A DNA stretch of 13,297 nt, taken from contig JAPUJS010000645.1 of NCBI GenBank assembly GCA_027296045.1, forward strand, positions 1 through 13,297, in the 5' to 3' direction. The position numbers and the translations under genes were made by a program. Origin of the DNA: a bacterium. GTDB lineage: Bacteria > Latescibacterota > UBA2968. Under the pieces are notes generated by a model. The model was not told where the DNA came from, did not search any database, and worked only from the letters and a program-made list of their open reading frames with translations. Of the stretch, positions 1-7,734 are shown piece by piece (positions within the stretch are counted from its first letter, which is position 1; every line of letters starts with the position of its first letter).

Positions 1-1095
1 GGGGCGGTCTTCACAAAAGACAGGCGTGAGGTTTTCCGTGTCGGGAAAGAAGCCTAACCGGTGGCTGCCGTCGGGCGGTGTGCCGAACTCAATAGAAGGG
101 AGGGAGATGAAATCCTCCGGCTGCGTGAATTCGCGCCAGGCGTCCAGAAGCTGGTGCCAGACTTCTTCGATACAGGCGCTGTAGGAGAAGAGCTGGCCGC
201 CGGAAAAGTCCAGGTGGGCGATTTCTTTTGCCCAGGCAAAGTAGTCGCGCAGCGGCCGCTGGTTGAATTGCATGCCGTGGATGTCGCCCCAGTAGAGGGT
301 ACATTTGGGCATGGAATCGAGGATGCGAACGGAATTGCTCCGGGTCTCCAATCCGTTACAGGTGACGGTCACAGCATCGTGGGGTGCCTTGAGGCGGACC
401 GGCCTGTCTGAGGTCTGTCCGGCCCTGGTTCGGAAATGGACCGGCCCGTTGGGGTGGGGAAGTGGATTGCCGTAGGTGTCGAGCAAGGTGAGATTTGGTT
501 CGACATAGCCTGTACTGATTGAGGGACAGGTGACGCGTAAATCGGTGGGCGGGCCGGGTGCGATACAGAGCGGGTTGCTCACCATAAAAGACGGGTCGAG
601 CGTTCGGGGCAGGAAAAAGTGGTATTTCCCGCCCGGATGGTGGAAGGTGAGTTCGCCGTGAGGGTCTTCTACCAGCCAGAACCGGAAAGCGTCGATGGCG
701 TTTTGGGGCAGGCGAAATCCTTCTCTGTCGGTTTTGAGCCAGATTGTAATCGTCTCGTCCGGTCCGACTTTCCCCCCGGTGCAGATAATGTGTACGGCGT
801 GGAGGAATTCCGGTGCCTGCGGGTGGATGTCAAAAGTGCGCACCACTTTGCCACCTACAAGCGGCACGCCTTCCCAGGTTACACCAGCAGGTCCGGACAC
901 GGTGACGCCGCCTTCGGACAAAAAGGTCTGGTCGCGCTCGAGGTACTGGCGGATGTCGTAGAAAATCCAGAGGTTGCCACCTTCGACCATGCCTGCCTCG
1001 CCCGTTTGGTAGCAGAGGCGAAGGTCCACGGTGGCGCAGACACGGAGGTTTCCGTCGGTTTCAACCCAGAAGCGGTTGGCTTCGATTTCCGGCAT
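1..1095 (-). CDS. DUF3604 family protein (PHP-superfamily-like), 3' end outside window
   Basis: The minus-strand frame is open from an ATG at 1095 to the window edge, giving 365 residues without a stop. There is no signal peptide, so it is probably cytoplasmic. Residues 1 to about 260 look like beta-rich N-terminal domains. From about residue 267 the motif LYWGDIHG gives an Asp-x-His pair (D271, H273), followed by a DYFAWAKEIAHLDF segment and an ISLPSIEFG segment. This order matches DUF3604 proteins as I know them, which are related to PHP-type metal-dependent phosphoesterases. The rest of the metal site lies beyond the window. An in-frame TGA at 1158-1156 limits upstream extension, and ATG 1095 is the first good start. 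No Shine-Dalgarno sequence precedes it; a heptamer repeat lies 5 bases upstream. It follows a terminator, so it is probably its own transcription unit. The family call is fairly sure; substrate and reaction are unknown. Confidence 0.75.
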   Translation of the reverse strand, partial: MPEIEANRFWVETDGNLRVCATVDLRLCYQTGEAGMVEGGNLWIFYDIRQYLERDQTFLSEGGVTVSGPAGVTWEGVPLVGGKVVRTFDIHPQAPEFLHAVHIICTGGKVGPDETITIWLKTDREGFRLPQNAIDAFRFWLVEDPHGELTFHHPGGKYHFFLPRTLDPSFMVSNPLCIAPGPPTDLRVTCPSISTGYVEPNLTLLDTYGNPLPHPNGPVHFRTRAGQTSDRPVRLKAPHDAVTVTCNGLETRSNSVRILDSMPKCTLYWGDIHGMQFNQRPLRDYFAWAKEIAHLDFSGGQLFSYSACIEEVWHQLLDAWREFTQPEDFISLPSIEFGTPPDGSHRLGFFPDTENLTPVFCEDRP

Positions 1096-1100
1096 AAGCG

Positions 1101-1135
1101 GTGAGACGTGAGATGTGAGATGTGAGATGTGAGAC
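1101..1135. repeat. Five tandem copies of a 7-base repeat
   Basis: Five head-to-tail heptamers read GTGAGAC, GTGAGAT, GTGAGAT, GTGAGAT, GTGAGAC on the plus strand (CTCACAT-type on the coding strand of the DUF3604 gene). The array ends 5 bases before that gene's ATG, in its presumed 5' leader, where a Shine-Dalgarno sequence would normally lie. No function is assigned. Confidence 0.9.
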
Positions 1136-1174
1136 AGGGTGGTTGGGGGACGGTTTCACGGTTACACTTTTGAC

Positions 1175-1212
1175 AATAAAAGGGCGTGGGCCAGGATTCG
1201 GCCCACGCCCTT
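1175..1212 (-). terminator. Intrinsic terminator of the 8433-1239 operon
   Basis: A perfect 13-bp inverted repeat, AAGGGCGTGGGCC at 1180-1192 and its complement at 1200-1212, encloses a 7-base loop. Read on the minus strand, the GC-rich stem is followed by TTTTATT (1181-1175), as in a rho-independent terminator. It begins 26 bases after the stop codon of the PorV/PorQ-family gene. The plus-strand side lacks a comparable T run, so it should act mainly on minus-strand transcripts. Confidence 0.92.
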
Positions 1213-1238
1213 ATCTGGTTTCGGGCTTCAGACGGGTG

Positions 1239-2231
1239 TTAGAAGGAACCCGAGAAAGAAACGCGCAGCGGTGAGCCGAGCAGATCGCCGAAGTTGGTAT
1301 AGGCGATGTCAACGCGCAGATCCCGTTCGCCGAGCCCGCCCTTCAGGCCGGCGCCGATGCTCCAGGTTTCCTCGTCGTAATTCCACTTGTATCCCGCCCG
1401 GACCGCGACGATGTTCATCGCCCAGAGCTCGGCACCTGCGTGCCAGCGCTGGCCGCGGTCCGTGAAGTAGGCGCTCTCGAAGGAGGTCGTCACCGAGAGC
1501 GGATCTCCCAGGTTTCCCAGGAATTCCATCGAAGCGCCGATATTGAACTCCACCGGCATCTCGGAGATCTCGGCAAGGAGGACCTTCTCGTTGCTGACGT
1601 TTCTCAGGCCCATTCCCAGTCGCAGGCTACGGAAGCCGGTGTTCAGAAGGGTGCCCAGGTCCAGCGAGACCGTTGATATTTCCTCTGGACCCAGCTTGGA
1701 CTGGATATACCGAATCTGGAATCCTGCGGACAGCTTGTCGGTCAACTGGCGAGAGATGACCAGACCCAGTGCGATGTCGCCCGTGTCCAGCATGTTACCG
1801 GTGCCTTGCGGTTGCAGAGTAGTGGTCTCCTCCATTTCGGGCGGCTTAAAGCTGATTACGGAAAGCCCGATCACGAAGTTCTTGCCGACGTTATGGGCGA
1901 GAGATCCTGAGTAAAACTTGGACCCTGCCCAGTAGTCTACGTAGCCGAAGGAGAAGCCGAGATTCTTAATCTTCGCAATCCCCGCAGGGTTCACGAAAAT
2001 GGCGTCCATACCATCGGATACCGAAGTATATGTATTCGCCATACCGGCGATGCGGGCTGTTGGCGCCACGCTGAGGAACTTGAAGGTGGCTGGCCGCTGT
2101 TGCTCAAATCCCGGCCGAAATTCAAGGTCTTCCCAGGCAGGTACGTTGACTCCTACGCTTTGAGCCTGAGCAGGCTGCACTACGAAGAGCACGCCCACGG
2201 CGAGGATCAGGTAGCATATCAATTGTTTCAT
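1239..2231 (-). CDS. PorV/PorQ-family outer-membrane beta-barrel protein
   Basis: This 330-residue protein is complete. Residues 1-24 form a signal peptide (hydrophobic ILAVGVLFVV core, likely cut after AQA or AQAQ). The mature part begins with the family signature FLSVAPTARIAGMANTYTS followed by DAIFVNPAG, then alternating beta strands, and ends with a terminal Phe (VSFSGSF) as outer-membrane barrels do. In characterised T9SS systems PorV binds C-terminal-domain cargo in the outer membrane and hands it to the PorU sortase; PorQ is a paralogue. The immediately upstream gene encodes a protein with such a C-terminal domain, which fits a delivery role. I cannot tell PorV from PorQ or another relative. 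AAAGGA at 2244-2239, 7 bases before the ATG, supports the start. The gene is last in the operon, 33 bases after the previous stop, and is followed by a strong terminator. Confidence 0.85.
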   Translation of the reverse strand: MKQLICYLILAVGVLFVVQPAQAQSVGVNVPAWEDLEFRPGFEQQRPATFKFLSVAPTARIAGMANTYTSVSDGMDAIFVNPAGIAKIKNLGFSFGYVDYWAGSKFYSGSLAHNVGKNFVIGLSVISFKPPEMEETTTLQPQGTGNMLDTGDIALGLVISRQLTDKLSAGFQIRYIQSKLGPEEISTVSLDLGTLLNTGFRSLRLGMGLRNVSNEKVLLAEISEMPVEFNIGASMEFLGNLGDPLSVTTSFESAYFTDRGQRWHAGAELWAMNIVAVRAGYKWNYDEETWSIGAGLKGGLGERDLRVDIAYTNFGDLLGSPLRVSFSGSF

Positions 2232-2264
2232 GCGTTTATCCTTTCTGGTCTTGTGGGTGTGCGA

Positions 2265-4610
2265 TTATCGGTGAATAATGAAGGACCCGATTTGCGTTTG
2301 GCCGTTTCTGACGTGGGACTCAACCACGAAGAAGTAAAGCCCGGTCGTGGCCTCGCCGGTAATAAAGCGATCCTTCAGGTCCCAGGAAGCCTCACCGATT
2401 GCCGGATCATCGTGCTCGATGATGCCCATCTTGTCGCCCGATATGGTGTAAATATGGATCGTGCACTTGTTGGGCACACCCACGAACCGGACTTTGAGCG
2501 CTCCGCCATAGCTGCTTGCGGCCCTTTCGATGCTGAAGGGGTTCGGCACCACGGTGACCTTCTTTTCCAGGTTGTTGGTCGCAGTGCCTGAGGCAAGCTG
2601 CGGGCTCTGAGAGACGATGACCTTCTGCTCTGGCGCAGAATATCCGCCTTCCAGACCCGCCTGCACGTGTTTGGACACCTGGGGAGGCAGATCCGCCATG
2701 GTCATCCCGTTCTTGCTCCAGTTGGATCGGCCCTTGATGACCGCCCTGAGATTGTAGTTATAAGTGAATCCGGCAAGTGAATTGGGGTCTTTGAAGACGT
2801 ATTCACTCGCCCCGGTGGCCGGGACTTCGCCAACCAGGTGCCAGGGACCATACTCTTCATGGTCAGATCGGTAGACCCGGTAGGCCACAACGTCGGCCTC
2901 ACCATAGTCGGGATTGATTGCGCTTTCCGCGTCACCCTTCCAGACCGTTTCGAGATTCGCATCTTCGTTACTGCGAACGATGAAATCGATATCCGGTGGC
3001 GAGTTGGGAATTGCGTAGTCGGCGTCGTAGGCGAACTGGGCGTGTGAGAGGTTCTGCAGGAGACCTCTTTCGCCCTTGGCCAGCTCGTCCTTTCGCTGGT
3101 CGTCGGTTGAGCCGCCCAGGGTCCAGGCCCATCTCGTCGTGTCGATGGGATATCCCGTCGCCGGGTCATCCACAAATTCGGAACCGGATCCATAGACATA
3201 GACAATAACGATCTTTGCTTTCTGCCCCGGACCCAGATCATACGGTCCGTAGATCTGGTCATTCCACTGCATCTGCTCGCCGTCCGGCTGCGGGGTGGAG
3301 GCAGATATGAGAAAGTCATACATCTCGGCCGGGCTCAATGAGCCATTGGTGGGGTCGTCGATATTTCTCCGGGAATGCACCGTGTAGTTGTGCTGCAAAA
3401 TAGGTGTCTCGCCTTTGGGATCCACATAATCAGCTGCCTTGTCCCGAGCGTTGAAAACGTGACTTGCTCCTGCGTTGCGGAAAGCAAGCGGCGCAATTCC
3501 CACGTAGGCCTGAGAGGTTGCCGTGCCCTTGGGTCGGTCCGTGCTGCCGGGGAACCACGCGCTGCGGCCTCTCAATTCGACATCATATGGGTCACCCGTA
3601 TCCTCTTCAAAACTCTGGGGCAGGTTTCCGTCATACTGGTAGTTGATATATTTGTCGGCGAAATCGGCGACTGTCAGTCCGCTCAACGGATTTGGCGAAA
3701 AGTTCGGCGCCAGAGAGGACTTGAACCAGTCGTCATTCCCACCTGGGAACCGGTTGTACCGAATGAGTCCGCCCTCGTGTCGCCACCTCCAGGCGGTCCC
3801 CATAGAGTTCACATAAAACGTGTTCATGAACCCGAAGTAGGTGTCGTTCAACTGCTTGTCACCCCGATTGTCGAATTCGACTTCAAGGAGGATGAAATCG
3901 TCGAAGTCCTGGTGGCTCCAGGCATAGACCTTTCGCGTTACAACCACATTGTGCTTGGTGGTCCACTGCGAAATGTTGACCGATTCGGGCGCATCAGGGT
4001 GAGGATTGTACTTGAAATAATCGAAGTTGTGGATCTCATAAGGGGAAGACTTTATCGGATCTACGCCCTCCTGGGTGGGGGCACCCGGCCACCAGTTCGT
4101 CATGTGCAAACCGGGCTGGAGCCCCCGTGCGGGGACTCTGTTCTCAAAGCCCCAGGTGGCTTCCCGCTGGTTCTGGATGTCATAGATCATCGGAAAGATG
4201 TCTTCCGTCGGCTGACGAGGACCTGAGGCCGAGACCCACTTCTCTCCGTCGACATTGGTAAGGACGAGCACGCCTTCCCCGGCGGAGTGCATCGGTACCG
4301 AGGACTTCTGGGAAAAGGACAGGTAGCCTTTGTAACCCCAGTAGTTCAAAAAGTCCTCGCCGCCGAGTTGGGCGTAAAACGCGTGTTCGCCTCCAGGATA
4401 CCCCTGCCGCATCATCACTCTGGACGCGGTCTCGTTGTAGGTCATACTCGAGGTGCCAGTATTGGTGAAGGACAACCAGACGAGGCTGCGAGTCAGGTGG
4501 CGCGAGGTGGTATAGAAAACGTCGATGGCCTGAGCCGAATAGGTGCATACAAAAAGGAACACCGGCAGCGTCAGAGCCAGCAAGCGCCATTGTTTCAAAA
4601 ATCTGGACAT
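2265..4610 (-). CDS. Large exported protein with Fn3-like and T9SS-type C-terminal domain
   Basis: This 781-residue protein is of unknown function. Residues 1-28 form a signal peptide (LLALTLPVFLFVC core, likely cut after AQA); LFVC is a poor lipobox, so it is probably not a lipoprotein. Residues about 30-535 are rich in Trp, Tyr, Gly and Asn and match no family I recognise. Residues about 540-635 look like a fibronectin type III domain (VVAYRVYRSD, then YNYNLRAV). Residues 685-781 resemble a T9SS type A sorting or FlgD-Ig-like domain: VVPNPF, IHIYTISG, SWDL, GLYFFVVE and a closing GSFIIHR. It is likely surface-displayed or released. Its place between a TonB receptor and a PorV-like gene suggests it is a partner of both. 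The frame is open upstream to an ATG at 4688, inside the receptor gene, but the signal peptide and AAGGAGG 5 bases before 4610 fix the start here. Confidence 0.83.
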   Translation of the reverse strand: MSRFLKQWRLLALTLPVFLFVCTYSAQAIDVFYTTSRHLTRSLVWLSFTNTGTSSMTYNETASRVMMRQGYPGGEHAFYAQLGGEDFLNYWGYKGYLSFSQKSSVPMHSAGEGVLVLTNVDGEKWVSASGPRQPTEDIFPMIYDIQNQREATWGFENRVPARGLQPGLHMTNWWPGAPTQEGVDPIKSSPYEIHNFDYFKYNPHPDAPESVNISQWTTKHNVVVTRKVYAWSHQDFDDFILLEVEFDNRGDKQLNDTYFGFMNTFYVNSMGTAWRWRHEGGLIRYNRFPGGNDDWFKSSLAPNFSPNPLSGLTVADFADKYINYQYDGNLPQSFEEDTGDPYDVELRGRSAWFPGSTDRPKGTATSQAYVGIAPLAFRNAGASHVFNARDKAADYVDPKGETPILQHNYTVHSRRNIDDPTNGSLSPAEMYDFLISASTPQPDGEQMQWNDQIYGPYDLGPGQKAKIVIVYVYGSGSEFVDDPATGYPIDTTRWAWTLGGSTDDQRKDELAKGERGLLQNLSHAQFAYDADYAIPNSPPDIDFIVRSNEDANLETVWKGDAESAINPDYGEADVVAYRVYRSDHEEYGPWHLVGEVPATGASEYVFKDPNSLAGFTYNYNLRAVIKGRSNWSKNGMTMADLPPQVSKHVQAGLEGGYSAPEQKVIVSQSPQLASGTATNNLEKKVTVVPNPFSIERAASSYGGALKVRFVGVPNKCTIHIYTISGDKMGIIEHDDPAIGEASWDLKDRFITGEATTGLYFFVVESHVRNGQTQIGSFIIHR

Positions 4611-4615
4611 TATTT

Positions 4616-4622
4616 CCTCCTT
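4616..4622 (-). promoter_or_regulatory. Shine-Dalgarno site deciding the start at 4610
   Basis: AAGGAGG on the minus strand lies 5 bases before ATG 4610. It overrules the longer in-frame reading from ATG 4688, which would place 26 residues (ending QKEEI) before the signal peptide and overlap the receptor gene. Confidence 0.9.
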
Positions 4623-4632
4623 TTGGATAAAC

Positions 4633-7600
4633 TTAAAACTTGATCCGGGCGCCCAGAACGACGTTTCGGGGCCTTCCAAGTCCGCCATTATAACGGGTCA
4701 ACTCAGAGGGGTCACGGTTATTGATTGCGTCGGAACTGAGGGGCTGTGGAAGCTGCAGCCCGTACTGTACCCAGTTGAAGTTCCGGGTCAGGTCGTCACT
4801 TTGATTCCAGAGGTTGCGAACTTCCAGAAAGGCCGTGGCCGTGGTCGTGTTGAAGATCCGGAAGTCCTTTTCCACGTTTATATCGGTGATTGTGCTCAAC
4901 GGGCCGTTCCGACGCTCCTCACCTCCTGATGGGGGCGAGTAGTTATAAGGCGTGCCGGTATGAAGCCGGAAAAGCAGTGTGGCACGGAGGGCAGCCAGCG
5001 GCTTCACGTGGTAATCGGTAGGGGAAGCAAACAGGAACTGGACGCTTCCGAAGTTCCGCCGGTCGTTGCCGCTGGTGTATTCGGGAATTGTATAGGTCCC
5101 GGCGGTGAAGACGTAGATGCCCGGTTCCACCTCCAGGGGAGACTCCCATTTGCCCGCTGCGCGGGGGCTGCCAACCCGATCCAGATAGATGTTGAAAATA
5201 TCCACCGCCTTCTGTTTCAGCGCCGGAATATCTGCGGGATCCGGCGGCTTGGGCACTTCCTGGCCGTCGGGCTGAACCGTTACACCCACAAAGAATTCCG
5301 GGCCTCCGACAAAGTCCGGATCCGGGATGAAATAGCGCTGCCAGGCCCTTCTGCCAGAATTGCCCGAAATCTTCACCCACTGGAGATTGTAGGAGACGTT
5401 GAAGGAGGTCATCTGGGAAAACTGCTTGCGGAATGAAAACTCGAAGCCCCGTGAGGTGGCTTTCGAGGTGTTGGTCATAGACCGCGTGTAGATTGTGTTA
5501 AGCCCGAATCCGGGCTCATCCGCGCGGTCGGATGCACGGCCCAGGACACCCGTCTGGTCCTTATAGTAGGTGGTGGCGCTCACCACGAAGGGTCCGGAAA
5601 AGTTCCAGTCGAAACCGGCTTCGAAGCTGGTGGTCTGCTCGGCCTCCACCCCCTTTACGCGTCCTGCGCGACCGGCCAGCTGGTGGATCAGAGCATTCCA
5701 GCGTTCCTTCTCGTCGATCTGTCCGTTGCCGTTCAAGTCGCGGTCCGGCGCACTGGAGTCGTACTCCCGTTCGTAGAATTTCTGCATGTCCGGATACTGG
5801 CGGAAGACGCCGGAGAAAAATCGGATGGTGGATCGGTCGGTGACCGGGTGAGAGATGCCCAGCCTGGGACTGATCGATCCGAACATATCCGCGTCCACCA
5901 CAGGGACGTTGCGCCATCTGGTTACGGAGTTGTAGTGGGGCCAGAGGATCTGCCGGGTGATCGACCCGTAGGACTTGCCCGGATCCACCGCATCCCACCG
6001 CAGCCCCGCATTCACGACAAGCCCCCCGAATTCCATCTTGTCCTGGATGTAGGCCGCATACTGGGTCGGCTTGAAAGGATCGATCCCAAGGACGGGATCG
6101 CCCAGGCCGACTATGCGCAAATATCGCTGACGTGCATCGGAGAAGACTTCGCTGTGGAAATAGACGTTGAATTTGATGGCCTCGACACCGGCCTTGAGGA
6201 AGTGGCCGCGCGTGATCTGGCTGCTCAGGTCCGCTTTGAGGATCCATCGCTTCCTGTCGGCGTAGTTGAAGGAGTGAAGGTCGCGCTCCAGGTAGTACCC
6301 GCTGTTGGCCTGCCGGATGTTCTCGGAGCTTGTAGCCACTCCGGAGGTGTCGGTCAGCGAACGCTGATAGGAAAGCCGGACCTCGTAGAAGGTACGGGGA
6401 GATACCGTGTGGGTGAACACCCCGTATAAGATCGACTCGGTCTGTGTTGTCTTGCCCGCAGCGGAATAGTCTCCAGGCAGGAATAAATTGCGACCATCCG
6501 CTCCGATGGAGCGAATGCCGCCCTCCGTGCCCGTGTTGATCGAGAGTCTGTTGAAGCCGTCAAGCTGGCCGCCCGGATTGAAGGCGTCGTTTTTGGCGAA
6601 TATCACACCGAATTTGCCCTTCATCTCCGGTCGAAAACGGCTTGTAGCGTTACCGGAGAGCTGGATGTTGAAAGGCTCCCGATTTTGCGAATTGGGATAT
6701 GTAGGGGCAAGCCTGGAATGCGAGGAGGTAAGGAAGAATCCTGTGTTCTCCCGGATCGGCCCATTGAAGGAGGCCTCACCAAAGTGTCCGATGACCTCGT
6801 CATAGTTGGTGCGCTGATGGATCACCCGGCCGGTTCGCGGGTCCGTTTCGCTTTCGAAAGCCGGATCTCCCCATTTCAGTCGGGTTTTGTGTATGTCGCT
6901 GTCATAAACATTTTTGCCCCAGTGTTTCTTGCCCGGCAACGTGAGCTGATATTCGCCCCTGCCTCCGAAGCTGGTGCGGCTTTCCCGCGTAATCAGCCGG
7001 ATGACTCCTGCCTGCGCGTTGCCGTATTCGGCGTCCATTCCGCCGGTGACCACCTGGACTTCCTGCAGGGCGCTCTTGTTGATGCCCATGAAGTTGGGCG
7101 TATTGTACCCGTCGTTGTTGACCAGCCGGATGCCGTCGACCTCCACGAAGGTTTCGTTGTTGGAGTTCACGTCGGCAACCTGGCTGCCCCGAATGCGGAA
7201 CCGACCGTCCAGAGACACGCCCGGCTGCAACTCGATGATGTCTTCGGTCGTTCGGGCCAAAGGCACAGACTCGATGGCCTTGGTATCAATGATATAGAGG
7301 CTGGTGGTCTTGTCAGGCTCCACGGCAGGTCGCTCCGCGATAACCACTATCTCTCCGGCTTCGAGGGCGGTTTCCCGAAGACCGAAGTTCACCGTGGTGG
7401 TGAGGTCAGCCTGTACAGCCACGCTCTGTCTGTTTTCCGTGCTATAACCGACCATCGACGCAGAAAGCTGATACTGACCGGGATCCACGCTGATGATCAC
7501 GAAGTAGCCGTCCGGATCAGACGTGGCGCCCTGTCGAGTGCCCTGAATGACCACGTTGGCGCCAGGCAAAGGCTGGCCCTGTTCGTCGGTTATGGTGCCC

Positions 7601-7695
7601 TTGATTTTGCCTGTCGAACCGGCCCAGTTGTCTGGTGCGACAAAGGCCACGAACGATAGGGCGAGCAAAAGGGCGACTAAATTGTTGGCTCTCAT
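4633..7695 (-). CDS. TonB-dependent outer-membrane receptor with carboxypeptidase-regulatory-like N-terminus
   Basis: This 1020-residue protein is complete. Residues 1-25 form a signal peptide, likely cut after NWA. Residues about 29-108 are a carboxypeptidase-regulatory-like beta-sandwich (KGTITDEQGQPLPGANV, then DPDGYF and GQYQL). Residues about 115-240 are the TonB plug, with EIVVIAERP, RIRG, VEVDGIRL and EYGNAQAGVIRLITR. The remainder is a 22-strand-type barrel ending in GARIKF. It should import a ligand energised by TonB; the substrate is unknown. It resembles the SusC-like N-terminal layout, but no SusD-like gene is nearby; the next gene is a T9SS-type exported protein instead. A barrel segment carries an EF-hand-type loop (5704-5739). 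An ATG at 7704 is in frame, but AAGGAGG abuts it with no spacing, so 7695 (9-base spacing) is the better start. It lies 39 bases after the previous stop and 22 before the next start. Confidence 0.9.
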   Translation of the reverse strand: MRANNLVALLLALSFVAFVAPDNWAGSTGKIKGTITDEQGQPLPGANVVIQGTRQGATSDPDGYFVIISVDPGQYQLSASMVGYSTENRQSVAVQADLTTTVNFGLRETALEAGEIVVIAERPAVEPDKTTSLYIIDTKAIESVPLARTTEDIIELQPGVSLDGRFRIRGSQVADVNSNNETFVEVDGIRLVNNDGYNTPNFMGINKSALQEVQVVTGGMDAEYGNAQAGVIRLITRESRTSFGGRGEYQLTLPGKKHWGKNVYDSDIHKTRLKWGDPAFESETDPRTGRVIHQRTNYDEVIGHFGEASFNGPIRENTGFFLTSSHSRLAPTYPNSQNREPFNIQLSGNATSRFRPEMKGKFGVIFAKNDAFNPGGQLDGFNRLSINTGTEGGIRSIGADGRNLFLPGDYSAAGKTTQTESILYGVFTHTVSPRTFYEVRLSYQRSLTDTSGVATSSENIRQANSGYYLERDLHSFNYADRKRWILKADLSSQITRGHFLKAGVEAIKFNVYFHSEVFSDARQRYLRIVGLGDPVLGIDPFKPTQYAAYIQDKMEFGGLVVNAGLRWDAVDPGKSYGSITRQILWPHYNSVTRWRNVPVVDADMFGSISPRLGISHPVTDRSTIRFFSGVFRQYPDMQKFYEREYDSSAPDRDLNGNGQIDEKERWNALIHQLAGRAGRVKGVEAEQTTSFEAGFDWNFSGPFVVSATTYYKDQTGVLGRASDRADEPGFGLNTIYTRSMTNTSKATSRGFEFSFRKQFSQMTSFNVSYNLQWVKISGNSGRRAWQRYFIPDPDFVGGPEFFVGVTVQPDGQEVPKPPDPADIPALKQKAVDIFNIYLDRVGSPRAAGKWESPLEVEPGIYVFTAGTYTIPEYTSGNDRRNFGSVQFLFASPTDYHVKPLAALRATLLFRLHTGTPYNYSPPSGGEERRNGPLSTITDINVEKDFRIFNTTTATAFLEVRNLWNQSDDLTRNFNWVQYGLQLPQPLSSDAINNRDPSELTRYNGGLGRPRNVVLGARIKF
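5704..5739 (-). other. EF-hand-type calcium loop inside the TonB receptor barrel
   Basis: Codons for DLNGNGQIDEKE (residues 653-664) fit the 12-residue EF-hand loop: acidic or Asn side chains at positions 1, 3, 5, 9 and 12, Gly at 6 and Ile at 8. It follows a SAPDR stretch and probably lies in an extracellular loop of the barrel. Calcium binding is inferred from the motif only. Confidence 0.65.
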
Positions 7696-7704
7696 TTCGA
7701 GCAT

Positions 7705-7711
7705 CCTCCTT
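7705..7711 (-). promoter_or_regulatory. Shine-Dalgarno site deciding the TonB receptor start
   Basis: AAGGAGG on the minus strand lies directly against ATG 7704 and 9 bases before ATG 7695. Normal spacing favours 7695, which removes three residues (MLE) from the protein. Confidence 0.75.
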
Positions 7712-7734
7712 ATTTCCGGCTGAGGGGAAACGCA

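Noticed and set aside
4611..4688. N-terminal extension of the exported 781-residue protein from ATG 4688.
   Set aside because: It would put 26 charged and mixed residues before a clear signal peptide and overlap the receptor gene, while a strong ribosome site directly precedes ATG 4610.
6685..7659. A long plus-strand open frame opposite the TonB receptor (similar ones at 3375-4226 and 8575-9435).
   Set aside because: Each lies antisense to a gene with clear family motifs, has no recognisable domain or ribosome site, and is expected from the codon bias of the opposite strand.
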